Shown in pieces: positions 25,304 to 34,425 of a stretch of 64,000 nucleotides of DNA; within the stretch, counting starts at the first letter, position 1, and every line of letters starts with the position of its first letter. The position numbers and the translations under genes were made by a program. The notes below the pieces were generated by a model that searched no databases, was not told where the DNA came from, and saw only the letters and a program-made list of their open reading frames with translations. The DNA comes from Herpetosiphon sp042688385 (GTDB taxonomy: Bacteria > Chloroflexota > Chloroflexia > Chloroflexales > Herpetosiphonaceae), in the NCBI RefSeq assembly GCF_042688385.1, contig NZ_JBHUPY010000018.1:68901-132900 (forward strand). The letters are read 5' to 3'.

Positions 25304-28300
25304 ATGCGTGACACAGCCCATCGTCGGAGCCTAATCAGCCGAATGCTGCTGATTAGTATGCTATTGGCGTTAATGATCCCCACGCTTAGTCCTCAAACTC
25401 CCGTGGTTGCCGCTCAACCCAGCAAGGTTGATTTGGCCGCAACCAACGCTCCCACTGTTTCCAATGCTCAAGTTAATTGGTGTTTCGCTGGTGCGTTCCA
25501 AGGCTGGAACAACAGTGCAACCCAAGCCAATGATGAAGGTCTCAATGGCGATCTAGTCGCTGGCGATGGCATCTATTCATTTGATGCTGTTGTACCAACT
25601 GCTGGCCGCTCAGAATGGAAGGCCGTCATTTGTGGCGATTGGGGAACCTCGGTTCCTGCTGGCCCCAATGCTTGGATGAATACCACCCAAGCTAATCAAA
25701 CAGTCAAATTGACCCTCGATACCAACAATTACAGCAATAATGCTGGCAATCATGGCGTGCCAAGCCAAAATATCGTTCACGCCTACGATTCAGGCTTTGC
25801 CAATTGGACGGCTGTTGGTACCTTCCAAAGTGCTTCTTGGACAAACAACGACCCTGCCACAGCCATGGCCAACATTGGCAACGGCTGGTATTCGTTGGTC
25901 TATACCGTGCCAAGCGCTGGTACGTATGAAGGTAAAGCAACTCATACTGGCGATTGGACAACCCAAGTCAATTCCCTTGGCCGCGCCATTGATCAAGGCA
26001 ACATTGGCTTTACCACCACCGAAGCCAATCAAAAAGTAACGTTTTTGCTCGATACCAACACCAGCCGCCTGACGATTCGCCCACAAACTGCTGGCAACAC
26101 TGGCCCTTGGTGTGCGCCAGGCAGTTACCAAAACCCGGGCTGGCAAGAAACTGGCAATCCATTGGTCGATAACGGCACTCAAGGCGACTTGGTAAGCGGC
26201 GACGGCGTTTTCAGCCGCGATGTTGTCGTGCCAACCGCTGGCACCTACGAATGGAAGGTTAATGCGTGTAATTGGGCAACTGCCTTCCCTGCTGCCAACG
26301 CTTGGATTTACACAACCGAGCCAAATCAAACCGTAAAATTGTTGTTCGATAGCAACAATCACGCAAATGATAACGGCTGGGATTTGCTGCCAAGCCAAAA
26401 CATTGTCAATGCACTCGATTCATCAAATGATTTCACGGTAGTTGGTGCATTCCAAGGCTGGAGCAATAACAATCCCACCACCAAGATGAGCCAAATCGCA
26501 TCCAATCAATTTGTACTACGCTACACCGTGGCCGCACCTGGCGATTATGGCGCTAAGTTCACCCGCACCGGCTCTTGGACAGAGCAATACAATGCTCAGG
26601 GTCGGGTTTTTGATGCTGGTGAGCCGGCTCCAATCGGCTTTACGACAACCACATTGAATGAAACCGTTGTGTTTTATTTGGATAATCGCACTGGCCGCGT
26701 GGCGATTACGCCGCAACGTGATGGCCAAATTCCCGATTCTGTCATTGGCGATGGCTTGATCAATCGCGATGCAATCGAGCACCATAGCCGCGAATCGCTC
26801 TATCGCGTGCCATTCGGCGCTGCTCCGCTCAATCAAGCGGTCAAATTGCGCTTGCGCACCGCTGCTCACGACATCACTCAAGCGCGGATTCGTTTGTATT
26901 ACACCGCCAACAACGGTCAAAGCATTCAACGTATGACCAAAGTTGCTAGCGACGAAAGCTACGACTATTGGGAATACACCATGCCAGCCCAAACTGTGCT
27001 GGGCGTGGTTTACTATCGTTTCATCCTCGAAGATGGTAGCACAACCGTCTTCTACGAAGATGATAGCTTGTTCGATGGTGGCTTAGGAGAGGTGGTCAAC
27101 ACCAGCGCTGATCGCTCGTGGAATATCTACATCTACGACCCAGCGTTTACCACGCCTGAATGGGCGCAAAACGCCACGATTTATCAAATTTTCGTCGAGC
27201 GCTTTCGCAATGGCGATGTTGGCAACGACCCAACCGGTGTAGCAACCGACACGACCTACCCCGGGCGCGGCTGGTTCTACCCAACCGAGCGCGGCCATCG
27301 CTTCCCAGTCACGCCGTGGAACTCGATTGTGCCCGATCCAGAACCATTTACCGACCCAAGCAACCCATGGTGGTCGACTTACAGCAGCACCATGTATGGT
27401 GGCGACTTGAACGGGGTCCAAGATAAACTCGATTATTTGCAAGAGTTGGGCGTAACCACGCTCTATCTCAACCCAATTTTCGATAGCCCATCGAACCACA
27501 AATACGATGGTCGCAACTATCGCACGGTCGACCCAGCTTTTGGTGGGCAACAAGCCTTTGATGATTTGGTCGAAGATGCCCACAATCGGGGCATGACGGT
27601 GGTGCTCGACGGCGTGCCAAATCACGTCAGCAGCGATAGTCCATTCTTTGATCGCTTTGGCCGCCACCCAGAAGTTGGCGCATGCGAAAGCGTCAATAGC
27701 CCTTATCGCACATGGTTCTTCTTTGAACCAGCTGCTGAGCCAGGCACGGGCGTATGTGCAGGCGATAGCAACTATCGCGGTTGGTTTGGCGTAGCAACCC
27801 TGCCCCAAATCAACACCAACCACCCAGAAGTAATGGCCTATTGGTTTGGCACGCCTGGCGGCAACCCCAACTTGCCAACCAACACCGCCAGCTACTGGGT
27901 CGATGGCGAAAACAAAGCCGACGGCTGGCGCATCGACGTTGTGCCCGATGTGATTGGGGTCAACCCAACCTTCTTCGAAACGTGGCGCGACGTGATGAAA
28001 GCCGCCAATCCCGATTCTGTGCTCTACTCCGAAACTTGGAGCGAAGGCGATGTGCGCGATCGGGTGCTTGGCGATGAATTCGACAGCACCATGAACTATC
28101 GCTATCGCCGCGCGGTCTTGGGCTTCTTGCGCGATACCCGCTGGGTCGATGGCGACGGTGGCCAAGAGATCGATCCGCTTTTGCCAAGCCAATTTGTCAA
28201 CAGCTTTGAAACCATCCGCGAGGATTATCCAGCGCCAGCCTACAATTCAGCAATGAACTTGATCGACAGCCACGATACCAATCGGGCCGTGCATGTGCTG

Positions 28301-30565
28301 AACGAATTGGGCTTTACTGGCGAGGGCTACGATCGCCAACCAGTCGATAATTTTGTTGATGCGCGCCATCGCTTGTCGTTGGTTGCAGCTTTGCAAATGA
28401 CCTTGCCAGGTGCGCCAACCATCTATTATGGCGATGAAGTTGGCTTAACTGGCTATGGCTTCGATGTGCCACGCGACGATCCATACAACCGCCAACCCTA
28501 CCCTTGGACTGACCAAGCAGGCTACAACAGCTTGCCAGAATGGCGCAAAGCAGACACCAATTTGTTGGCGACCTACCAACGCCTCGGTCAATTGCGCCGC
28601 GACTACAGCTACTTGCGCACTGGCTCGTTCGATGTGCTGAGCGCCGACGATGCCAACAAAGTCTTGGCCTATGGCCGCAAAGACGAAAATGGCGCGGCAA
28701 TTGTGGTCTTCAACCGCGATAGCCAAGCGCATACGGTCGAGTTGAATTTGGCTGGCTACGTGCCAACAGGCACCGTGCTGACCCGGACTATGCCATTGAG
28801 CCAAACTGGCTTGTTGCCAGCGACCGATGTCACAACCTATACCTTCAGCGTTGCGCCGCAAAGCGTTGGCATTTGGTTGACTCCTGATAGCGTTGATATG
28901 AGCGCGCCTGCTGCGCCAACCAACTTGCAAGTGACCAATCAATTGTCACAAAGCATCGAGCTTAGCTGGAATAGCGTGGCAACTGCCCAAAGCTACAACA
29001 TCTATCGCTCAATTGTCAGCGGTGGTGGCTACGAACTGGTTGGCAACACCACCAATACCAACTTTAGCAATGCTGGGCTAACGCCAGGCCAACGCTACTA
29101 CTATGTCGTCAAAGCTCTGCGCAATGGCTTAGAAAGCGCCGCCAGCAACGAAGTTTCGGGCTTGCCAGCGTATGTGATTAACTGGTCGAATCTGCAATTC
29201 CCAGCAGCAATTACCCACACGATCAGCATTACCAACCCAACGACCAACATTTATGGTCAGGTCTACATCGAAGGTGTGACTAGCGAAGCTGGGGCAACGC
29301 CGAGCTTGTTGGCAGAAGTTGGCTATGGCCCCGATGGCTCGCAGCCAAGCGCTGCTAGCTGGCAATGGTTCGATGCCAGTTTCAATGTACAAAATGGCAA
29401 TAACGACGAATTTGTCGGCAATCTGCTGCCCACCAGCGTTGGTAGCTTCGATGTTGCCTATCGCTATAGCACCGATGGCGGCACAAGCTGGATTTACGCC
29501 GACCTTGATGGCTCGGCCAATGGCTACTCGCCAGCCCAAGCAGCAAGCTTGTTGGTGCAGGCCAGCAGCGATACAACCGCACCAAGCGCGCCACTTAACT
29601 TGCGTGAAGTGCGCCGCTCAGCCGCACAAATTGTCATTGGCTGGGATGTTTCAAGCTCAAACGATACCTATCGCTACGATGTGTATCGCGATGGCAACGC
29701 AATTGCCTCGGTATTACACCCAACCACAATCTTCACCGATACCGAAGTAACGGCTGGCATTACCTATACCTATCAATTGAAGGCGCTTGATGGCTCGTTC
29801 AATCAATCGGGCTTCTCGAATAGCGTCGATATTCGTGCTGAACAACGAGTCGTCGATGTGACCTTCCGGGTCAAAGTGCCCGCTGAAACGCCCGCCAACG
29901 AAAGCGTGTATATCGCTGGCAACGATGGCGCGGTCTTCAACGGCGCTTGGTCGGCCAACGGCCAAATTCTGCAACGGGTGCTGACCGATACTTGGGAATT
30001 TAGCAAGCCAATTCTCGAAGGCACGGTCTTGGATTACAAATACACGCGTGGCACATGGGAACGGGTCGAATCGTGGGGCACGATCGAAGGCTTCAACAAT
30101 CGCCGTGTGACGATTGAATATGGCAACGACGGCCATTTCATCGTGAACGATACCAATACCAACTGGGGCACTGGCGACGACAACCGCAAGGCTGTTCAAG
30201 CTTGGCGCGACCCCTTGGTCAGCAGCAGCTCAATTGCCAACAACGCAGTTGAGGTTGCACCAACCGCCAATCTCTCAATTACATGGTCGCAAGTTGTTAC
30301 CGCAACCATGCCAATTAGCAACGTCTTGGTCTTGACCAACGCCCAAAATCAGCCCGTCGCTGGAACAGTGGTCGCTACCAGCCCTACAACCTTCAGCTTC
30401 ATCCCCGCAGCACCACTGCCAAACGGAACCTACACGCTAACTGCATTCAATGTTCGGCGGGTCATTGGTGATCCATCGCCAATGCAACAACGCTACGTTG
30501 TACGCTTCACGGTTGGTCGCGAAGGCTTCAAAATCTTCCTGCCAATCGTTGGACGAACCAACTAA
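25304..30565 (+). CDS. Secreted multidomain GH13 amylase/pullulanase-type enzyme
   Basis: A 1,753-residue extracellular starch-degrading enzyme. A signal peptide (about 1-37) is followed by two tandem pairs of beta modules (about 55-265 and 270-475; each pair A+B is repeated as A'+B'), like the X25/SusE-type modules of pullulanases. A CBM34-like domain precedes the GH13 barrel (about 620-1100) with nucleophile D878 (GWRIDV), acid/base E910 (SETW) and D991 (DSHD). C-terminal modules are FN3, a beta domain, FN3, a CBM20-like starch-binding domain and an Ig-like domain, ending with KIFLPIVGRTN. GGAG stands before the start. It is isolated, with its own promoter and terminator, and followed by a second amylase. 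Confidence 0.92.
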   Translation: MRDTAHRRSLISRMLLISMLLALMIPTLSPQTPVVAAQPSKVDLAATNAPTVSNAQVNWCFAGAFQGWNNSATQANDEGLNGDLVAGDGIYSFDAVVPTAGRSEWKAVICGDWGTSVPAGPNAWMNTTQANQTVKLTLDTNNYSNNAGNHGVPSQNIVHAYDSGFANWTAVGTFQSASWTNNDPATAMANIGNGWYSLVYTVPSAGTYEGKATHTGDWTTQVNSLGRAIDQGNIGFTTTEANQKVTFLLDTNTSRLTIRPQTAGNTGPWCAPGSYQNPGWQETGNPLVDNGTQGDLVSGDGVFSRDVVVPTAGTYEWKVNACNWATAFPAANAWIYTTEPNQTVKLLFDSNNHANDNGWDLLPSQNIVNALDSSNDFTVVGAFQGWSNNNPTTKMSQIASNQFVLRYTVAAPGDYGAKFTRTGSWTEQYNAQGRVFDAGEPAPIGFTTTTLNETVVFYLDNRTGRVAITPQRDGQIPDSVIGDGLINRDAIEHHSRESLYRVPFGAAPLNQAVKLRLRTAAHDITQARIRLYYTANNGQSIQRMTKVASDESYDYWEYTMPAQTVLGVVYYRFILEDGSTTVFYEDDSLFDGGLGEVVNTSADRSWNIYIYDPAFTTPEWAQNATIYQIFVERFRNGDVGNDPTGVATDTTYPGRGWFYPTERGHRFPVTPWNSIVPDPEPFTDPSNPWWSTYSSTMYGGDLNGVQDKLDYLQELGVTTLYLNPIFDSPSNHKYDGRNYRTVDPAFGGQQAFDDLVEDAHNRGMTVVLDGVPNHVSSDSPFFDRFGRHPEVGACESVNSPYRTWFFFEPAAEPGTGVCAGDSNYRGWFGVATLPQINTNHPEVMAYWFGTPGGNPNLPTNTASYWVDGENKADGWRIDVVPDVIGVNPTFFETWRDVMKAANPDSVLYSETWSEGDVRDRVLGDEFDSTMNYRYRRAVLGFLRDTRWVDGDGGQEIDPLLPSQFVNSFETIREDYPAPAYNSAMNLIDSHDTNRAVHVLNELGFTGEGYDRQPVDNFVDARHRLSLVAALQMTLPGAPTIYYGDEVGLTGYGFDVPRDDPYNRQPYPWTDQAGYNSLPEWRKADTNLLATYQRLGQLRRDYSYLRTGSFDVLSADDANKVLAYGRKDENGAAIVVFNRDSQAHTVELNLAGYVPTGTVLTRTMPLSQTGLLPATDVTTYTFSVAPQSVGIWLTPDSVDMSAPAAPTNLQVTNQLSQSIELSWNSVATAQSYNIYRSIVSGGGYELVGNTTNTNFSNAGLTPGQRYYYVVKALRNGLESAASNEVSGLPAYVINWSNLQFPAAITHTISITNPTTNIYGQVYIEGVTSEAGATPSLLAEVGYGPDGSQPSAASWQWFDASFNVQNGNNDEFVGNLLPTSVGSFDVAYRYSTDGGTSWIYADLDGSANGYSPAQAASLLVQASSDTTAPSAPLNLREVRRSAAQIVIGWDVSSSNDTYRYDVYRDGNAIASVLHPTTIFTDTEVTAGITYTYQLKALDGSFNQSGFSNSVDIRAEQRVVDVTFRVKVPAETPANESVYIAGNDGAVFNGAWSANGQILQRVLTDTWEFSKPILEGTVLDYKYTRGTWERVESWGTIEGFNNRRVTIEYGNDGHFIVNDTNTNWGTGDDNRKAVQAWRDPLVSSSSIANNAVEVAPTANLSITWSQVVTATMPISNVLVLTNAQNQPVAGTVVATSPTTFSFIPAAPLPNGTYTLTAFNVRRVIGDPSPMQQRYVVRFTVGREGFKIFLPIVGRTN

Positions 30566-30605
30566 CTCTCATTCTTGCCCGCTAATTGAATACCGATAAT
30601 GGTGT

Positions 30606-30647
30606 CGGGGTATTGTCGCTGGCCTAGCCAGCGCGATACCCCGTTTT
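30606..30647 (+). terminator. Terminator of the large amylase gene
   Basis: A 17-bp stem with two mismatches (CGGGGTATTGTCGCTGGC / CCAGCGCGATACCCCG) around a CTAG loop is followed by TTTT. Confidence 0.85.
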
Positions 30648-30844
30648 GCACCGCTCAATGGTGAGGCTCTGTTGGTTGTTGTGAGGATGGTCTAGGCCGC
30701 CATCGTTGCGAGCACCAACAGAGAGCATAGGAAGCCGAGCGCTCGACGCTAGGTTTGGTGTGCCTAAAATTTGGCGCACGGCTCCTATTGAAACGTTGGT
30801 GTTTCACGACAAATACTCTAACAACGATGTAAACGGAGTTATTC

Positions 30845-33565
30845 ATGCGCAACAAACGATTTGGCGGATTGCTCGCGTTGGTGCTGTTGGTTTTGGCATT
30901 GCTGCCAACGCCCAAGTCGGTCGCTGCTGGTGATAATAATGTGCATTGGGATGAGCTGTATCATGCTGCTCCCAACGCCAACCCACGCACCGAACTTGTG
31001 CCAGGTGAGAGTTTTAGCTTTCAACAAGGGGCGAGCAATGGCACGATTGTTTCAACCACCAATGTTCAAATTTCAATTTTGGCGCTGGCTGGCGATTTGA
31101 CCAGTGCCCAAATTCGCTATTGGAACGGCAGTGAGCAGCTGGTGGCGATGACCAAAGTCAAAACCCTCAGCGCTAGCTTCCGAAATACAGCCAATACGAA
31201 TTACGATCTGTGGCGCGGCACAATTCCAGCCCAAGCCGCTGGTACGACGGTTTATTATCGGGTTCGGGTCTATGATGGCAGCGTTTTGGCGTTGCTCAAA
31301 GCCCAAAATGGCACCTATGTTAATCCACGCGGCCAGCATGTACGCGGCACAAACTACGATCCCGACGATTATAGTTTTATCGTGCAAAGTGGCACGAATC
31401 CAACTGCCACGCCAACCATTGCCCCAACTGCAACTCGCACGCCAACTCCAAGCGCGACCGCGACCAAAACGCCAACCACGGTTGCAACGCCATCACGCAC
31501 GCCAACCGCAACTAACACGCCAATCCCCACGGTTTCAGCAACACCAACCGGGGCTTGTAGCGGCGCAGCAGTCGGCAATAACACCATCATCAGCAGCGCA
31601 GTTTATCACGATAGCACCAACAGCGTCTACCGCGATCCGCTTGGCTCGCTGCAAGCAGGCCAAGCGGCCAGCATTCGTTTGCGCACTTGTAGCAACGATG
31701 TCAGCGCCGTGAGTTTGTCGGTGTGGTTAACTGGCGCGCCCTACAGCCAACCATCATTCAACTATCCCTTGAGCGTGGTCAGCAATGATGGAACCTACGC
31801 CATGTGGCAGGCCAGCGTGCCAGCACCCAGCACCTCAACCGATCAGTGGTATCAATTCAAACTCAACGATGGCGCGACGCTTGGCTATTATGTGGTTGCC
31901 AACACCAGCAACACTGGCCCGGGCGTGTGGAGCGCAACGGAACTTGATCGTTCGTGGAAGTTGGGCACTGTGCCAGCCCCGCCCCAAGATTACGCCGTGC
32001 CAACATGGCTGCAAGATGCGGTTATCTACCAAATTTTCCCTGATCGCTTTCGTGATGGCGATAGCACCAATAATTTCAACAATGTGCGCGTCTATGGCCC
32101 CAACACCTGCAATGGTTATAGTGGCGCAGGCGCACCTAATTGTGTGGCCTCGATTCACAGCAATTGGAACGAAACCCCAACCACGCCCGGCTATGGCATC
32201 GATTTCTATGGCGGCGACTTACAAGGTATCGTCGATAAAATCAATGCTGGCTACTTCAACGATCTAGGCGTAAATGTGTTGTATCTCAACCCGATTTTCG
32301 ATGCTTCATCGAACCATGGCTACGATACCAACGATTATTATGGCATCAACCCACGCTTTGGCAATTTGGCAAAATTCGACGAGCTGATTGCCGCCGCCGA
32401 TGCCAAAGGCCTCAAAGTGATTCTCGATGGTGTGTTCAACCACGCAGGTATGGATAGCATTTATTTGCAAGGATACCCAGGCTATAAAACCGACCGCTGG
32501 ACAGGCATCAACGGTGCATGCGAATCGACTGCATCGCCCTACCGCAGCTGGTTTACCCAAGGCTCAGCAGGCACGAGCGGCGCGTATCCATGTGCTGGCA
32601 GCTGGGGCTGGAAGGGTTGGTATGGGTATGAAACCATTCCCGAATTTATCGAAAACGACCCAGTTAAGCAATTCTTCTATCGCGATGGCAGCGCCCAAAG
32701 CCCGAATGGCAAATCAGTTACCCGCTTCTGGCTCGAACGCGGCATCGCTGGCTGGCGCTTCGATGTCGCCCAAGACATCACCCACGCTTGGTGGAGCGAT
32801 ATGCGGCCCTACGTCAAAAATGGCTATGGCGATAGCGAAAGTTTATTGCTTGGCGAGGTGACTGGCGGCTGTGATTGGGGCTTGTATCGTGCCTATCTCA
32901 ACCAAAACGAGCTTGATTCAGTGATGAATTATTGTTTCCGCGATTGGGCGGTGAGCTTTGCCAATGGCAATGCGCCAAGCTCATTCGACAGTAGCTACAA
33001 TGCTTTCCGCGCTCAAATGCCTGCCACGCCATGGTTTGGCATGATGAACTTGGTCAGCTCGCACGATTCGACCCGCGCCTTGCGCTTGCTCAACGACGAT
33101 AAAGCGCGCATGAAATTGATGGTGTTGTTGCAAATGACCTTGCCAGGCGCGCCATCGGTCTATTATGGCGATGAAGTTGGGGTAACTGGCGGCGGCGATC
33201 CCGACAATCGCCGCACCTATCCATGGGCCGATAAAGGCGGCAGCCCCGATACAGCGATGTATACCCATTTCAAAAAACTAATCGGCCTACGCCGAACCTA
33301 TCCAGTGTTGAGCAGCGGCGATGTTGCAACCCTGCTGGTTAATGACGCAAGCAAACTGTATGGCTATCGGCGTTGGAAAGGCACGCAAGAAGCAGTCGTT
33401 GTGCTCAATAACGGCACGGCCAACCAAACCGCCACCATCGACGTGAGCCACTTAGCCAATGGCACGGTATTGACTGATCGCTTGAATGGCGGCAGCTACA
33501 CCGTTAGCAATGGCCAACTAACTGTGCCCGTTTCAGCTCAATCGGGCGTGATATTGGTGAAGTAA
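30845..33565 (+). CDS. Secreted GH13 alpha-amylase/neopullulanase-type enzyme
   Basis: A 906-residue extracellular enzyme. The signal peptide (about 1-27, LLALVLLVLALLP) is followed by a beta domain, a P/T-rich linker of about 50 residues (TPTPSATATKTPTT and similar), a second CBM34-like domain and the GH13 barrel starting VIYQIFPDRFRDGD. The catalytic residues are D640 (WRFDVAQ), E671 (LLGEV) and D741 (SSHDS). The end is a beta domain with no sorting motif. GGAG stands 6 bases before the ATG. It lies 280 bases after the larger amylase gene with a terminator between, so it is separately transcribed; the two probably act together on starch or pullulan. Confidence 0.92.
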   Translation: MRNKRFGGLLALVLLVLALLPTPKSVAAGDNNVHWDELYHAAPNANPRTELVPGESFSFQQGASNGTIVSTTNVQISILALAGDLTSAQIRYWNGSEQLVAMTKVKTLSASFRNTANTNYDLWRGTIPAQAAGTTVYYRVRVYDGSVLALLKAQNGTYVNPRGQHVRGTNYDPDDYSFIVQSGTNPTATPTIAPTATRTPTPSATATKTPTTVATPSRTPTATNTPIPTVSATPTGACSGAAVGNNTIISSAVYHDSTNSVYRDPLGSLQAGQAASIRLRTCSNDVSAVSLSVWLTGAPYSQPSFNYPLSVVSNDGTYAMWQASVPAPSTSTDQWYQFKLNDGATLGYYVVANTSNTGPGVWSATELDRSWKLGTVPAPPQDYAVPTWLQDAVIYQIFPDRFRDGDSTNNFNNVRVYGPNTCNGYSGAGAPNCVASIHSNWNETPTTPGYGIDFYGGDLQGIVDKINAGYFNDLGVNVLYLNPIFDASSNHGYDTNDYYGINPRFGNLAKFDELIAAADAKGLKVILDGVFNHAGMDSIYLQGYPGYKTDRWTGINGACESTASPYRSWFTQGSAGTSGAYPCAGSWGWKGWYGYETIPEFIENDPVKQFFYRDGSAQSPNGKSVTRFWLERGIAGWRFDVAQDITHAWWSDMRPYVKNGYGDSESLLLGEVTGGCDWGLYRAYLNQNELDSVMNYCFRDWAVSFANGNAPSSFDSSYNAFRAQMPATPWFGMMNLVSSHDSTRALRLLNDDKARMKLMVLLQMTLPGAPSVYYGDEVGVTGGGDPDNRRTYPWADKGGSPDTAMYTHFKKLIGLRRTYPVLSSGDVATLLVNDASKLYGYRRWKGTQEAVVVLNNGTANQTATIDVSHLANGTVLTDRLNGGSYTVSNGQLTVPVSAQSGVILVK

Positions 33566-33570
33566 GTTAT

Positions 33571-33828
33571 TCCCTCACCCCCCAGCCTTTCAAGGGTCGG
33601 TTTTGAGCGATTGGTCGGCGGTGGAGCGTTCCCTCACCCCCCAGCCCCCTCTCCCACTGAACGCGGGCGAGGGGGAGCCGACCATTTTTCGCCAAGGAAT
33701 TGCGGGAGAACCAGCGCGTTGAAGCCCCTCGCCCGTTGGACGGGAGAGGGGTTGGGGTGAGGGGATCTTAACAACCGACCCTTGAAAGCCAGCCTACGAA
33801 AACGCGGGCGAGGGGTTGGGGTGAGGGA
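33571..33828. repeat. MITE-like copy 5, nested: one palindrome inside another
   Basis: The inner unit (33629-33765) is a standard core of the family. It is enclosed by an outer broken copy: CCCTCACCCCCCAGCC then TTTCAAGGGTCGG on the left, and CCGACCCTTGAAAG then GCGGGCGAGGGGTTGGGGTG on the right. The outer arms pair with each other across the inner copy. The outer unit starts 5 bases after the amylase stop. Confidence 0.85.
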
Positions 33829-33832
33829 TAGT

Positions 33833-34165
33833 TCAAAATTCAAGTTCGCTGGTTTCCAGCCAACCATAACGCTTCCAGCTGATATAGCCCCGATCATCAA
33901 ACTTGATGCCTTCAGCTTCTAAACGCTGGCGTTGCTCAATCGCCGTATGCACCGGACAATTGGTCGAAATTCGGCCCTCGCGATTCACCACGCGCCACCA
34001 TGCTACGTCAGGATATTGCTCATCCAACGAGTGGAGCGCTTTGCCAACGGCCCGCGCATAGCCAGGGTAGCCCGCCGCCAAGGCCAAACGCCCATAATTC
34101 ACAATTCGGCCTGTGGGTACTTGCTTGAGGGTCTCATAAATTGCGCTCAAAAATTCGTTGCTCAT
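33833..34165 (-). CDS. Alkyltransferase-like protein (ATL), MGMT family without active-site cysteine
   Basis: A 110-residue protein of the O6-alkylguanine-DNA alkyltransferase C-terminal fold. The helix-turn-helix VPTGRIVNYGRLALAAGYPG and the arginine-finger region ARAVGKAL are present. The usual PCHRV active site is replaced by AWWRVV, so there is no acceptor cysteine. Such proteins (Atl1, eATL/YbaZ) bind and flip alkylated guanine and hand it to nucleotide excision repair. The start at 34165 is preferred to the frame opening at 34198. It stands alone. Confidence 0.9.
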   Translation of the reverse strand: MSNEFLSAIYETLKQVPTGRIVNYGRLALAAGYPGYARAVGKALHSLDEQYPDVAWWRVVNREGRISTNCPVHTAIEQRQRLEAEGIKFDDRGYISWKRYGWLETSELEF

Positions 34166-34214
34166 ACACTCGCTCGCTGCTAAATCATCTATCAGCACTT
34201 TAGCACGGAACCAG

Positions 34215-34300
34215 GAACTTAAGGGACTAGTTGTCAGGGCTAGGGGTCAGGAAGCGGAGAGACAGAAACCACGAAGAACACGAAGGATGGGGTATTAGAC
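34215..34300. repeat. Short heptad-repeat patch
   Basis: GGGCTAGGGGTCAGGAAG and ACCACGAAGAACACGAAGGA are two of the phrases found in the larger islands. The rest of 34166-34425 holds only the hairpin at 34337-34359. Confidence 0.6.
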
Positions 34301-34336
34301 ACACAACAATAATCCATAAAACAAATATTTGGAGGT

Positions 34337-34359
34337 GCCGGGGGCTGAAAACCCCCGGC
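34337..34359 (-). terminator. Hairpin downstream of the sugar ABC operon
   Basis: GCCGGGGG / CCCCCGGC with a 7-base loop lies about 65 bases beyond the permease stop. It has no T run, so it may stabilise or terminate with help. Confidence 0.4.
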
Positions 34360-34425
34360 GTTTCCCTCCGGCGGAGGGACGGAAGGGTGGCGAAATGACT
34401 TTAATTCTAATAAATGATTTTGGAT

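Noticed and set aside
27083..28192. Open frame of 369 codons on the minus strand inside the large amylase gene
   Set aside because: It is opposite the GH13 catalytic domain, has no domain pattern or ribosome-binding site, and results from the third-base bias of the real gene.
30799..30814. Possible fifth parS site, TGTTTCACGACAAATA
   Set aside because: Three mismatches lie in one half, so only a half-site remains.
34337..34359. Riboswitch in the gap after the sugar permease gene
   Set aside because: Only a simple GC hairpin is present, and it lies downstream, not in a 5' leader.
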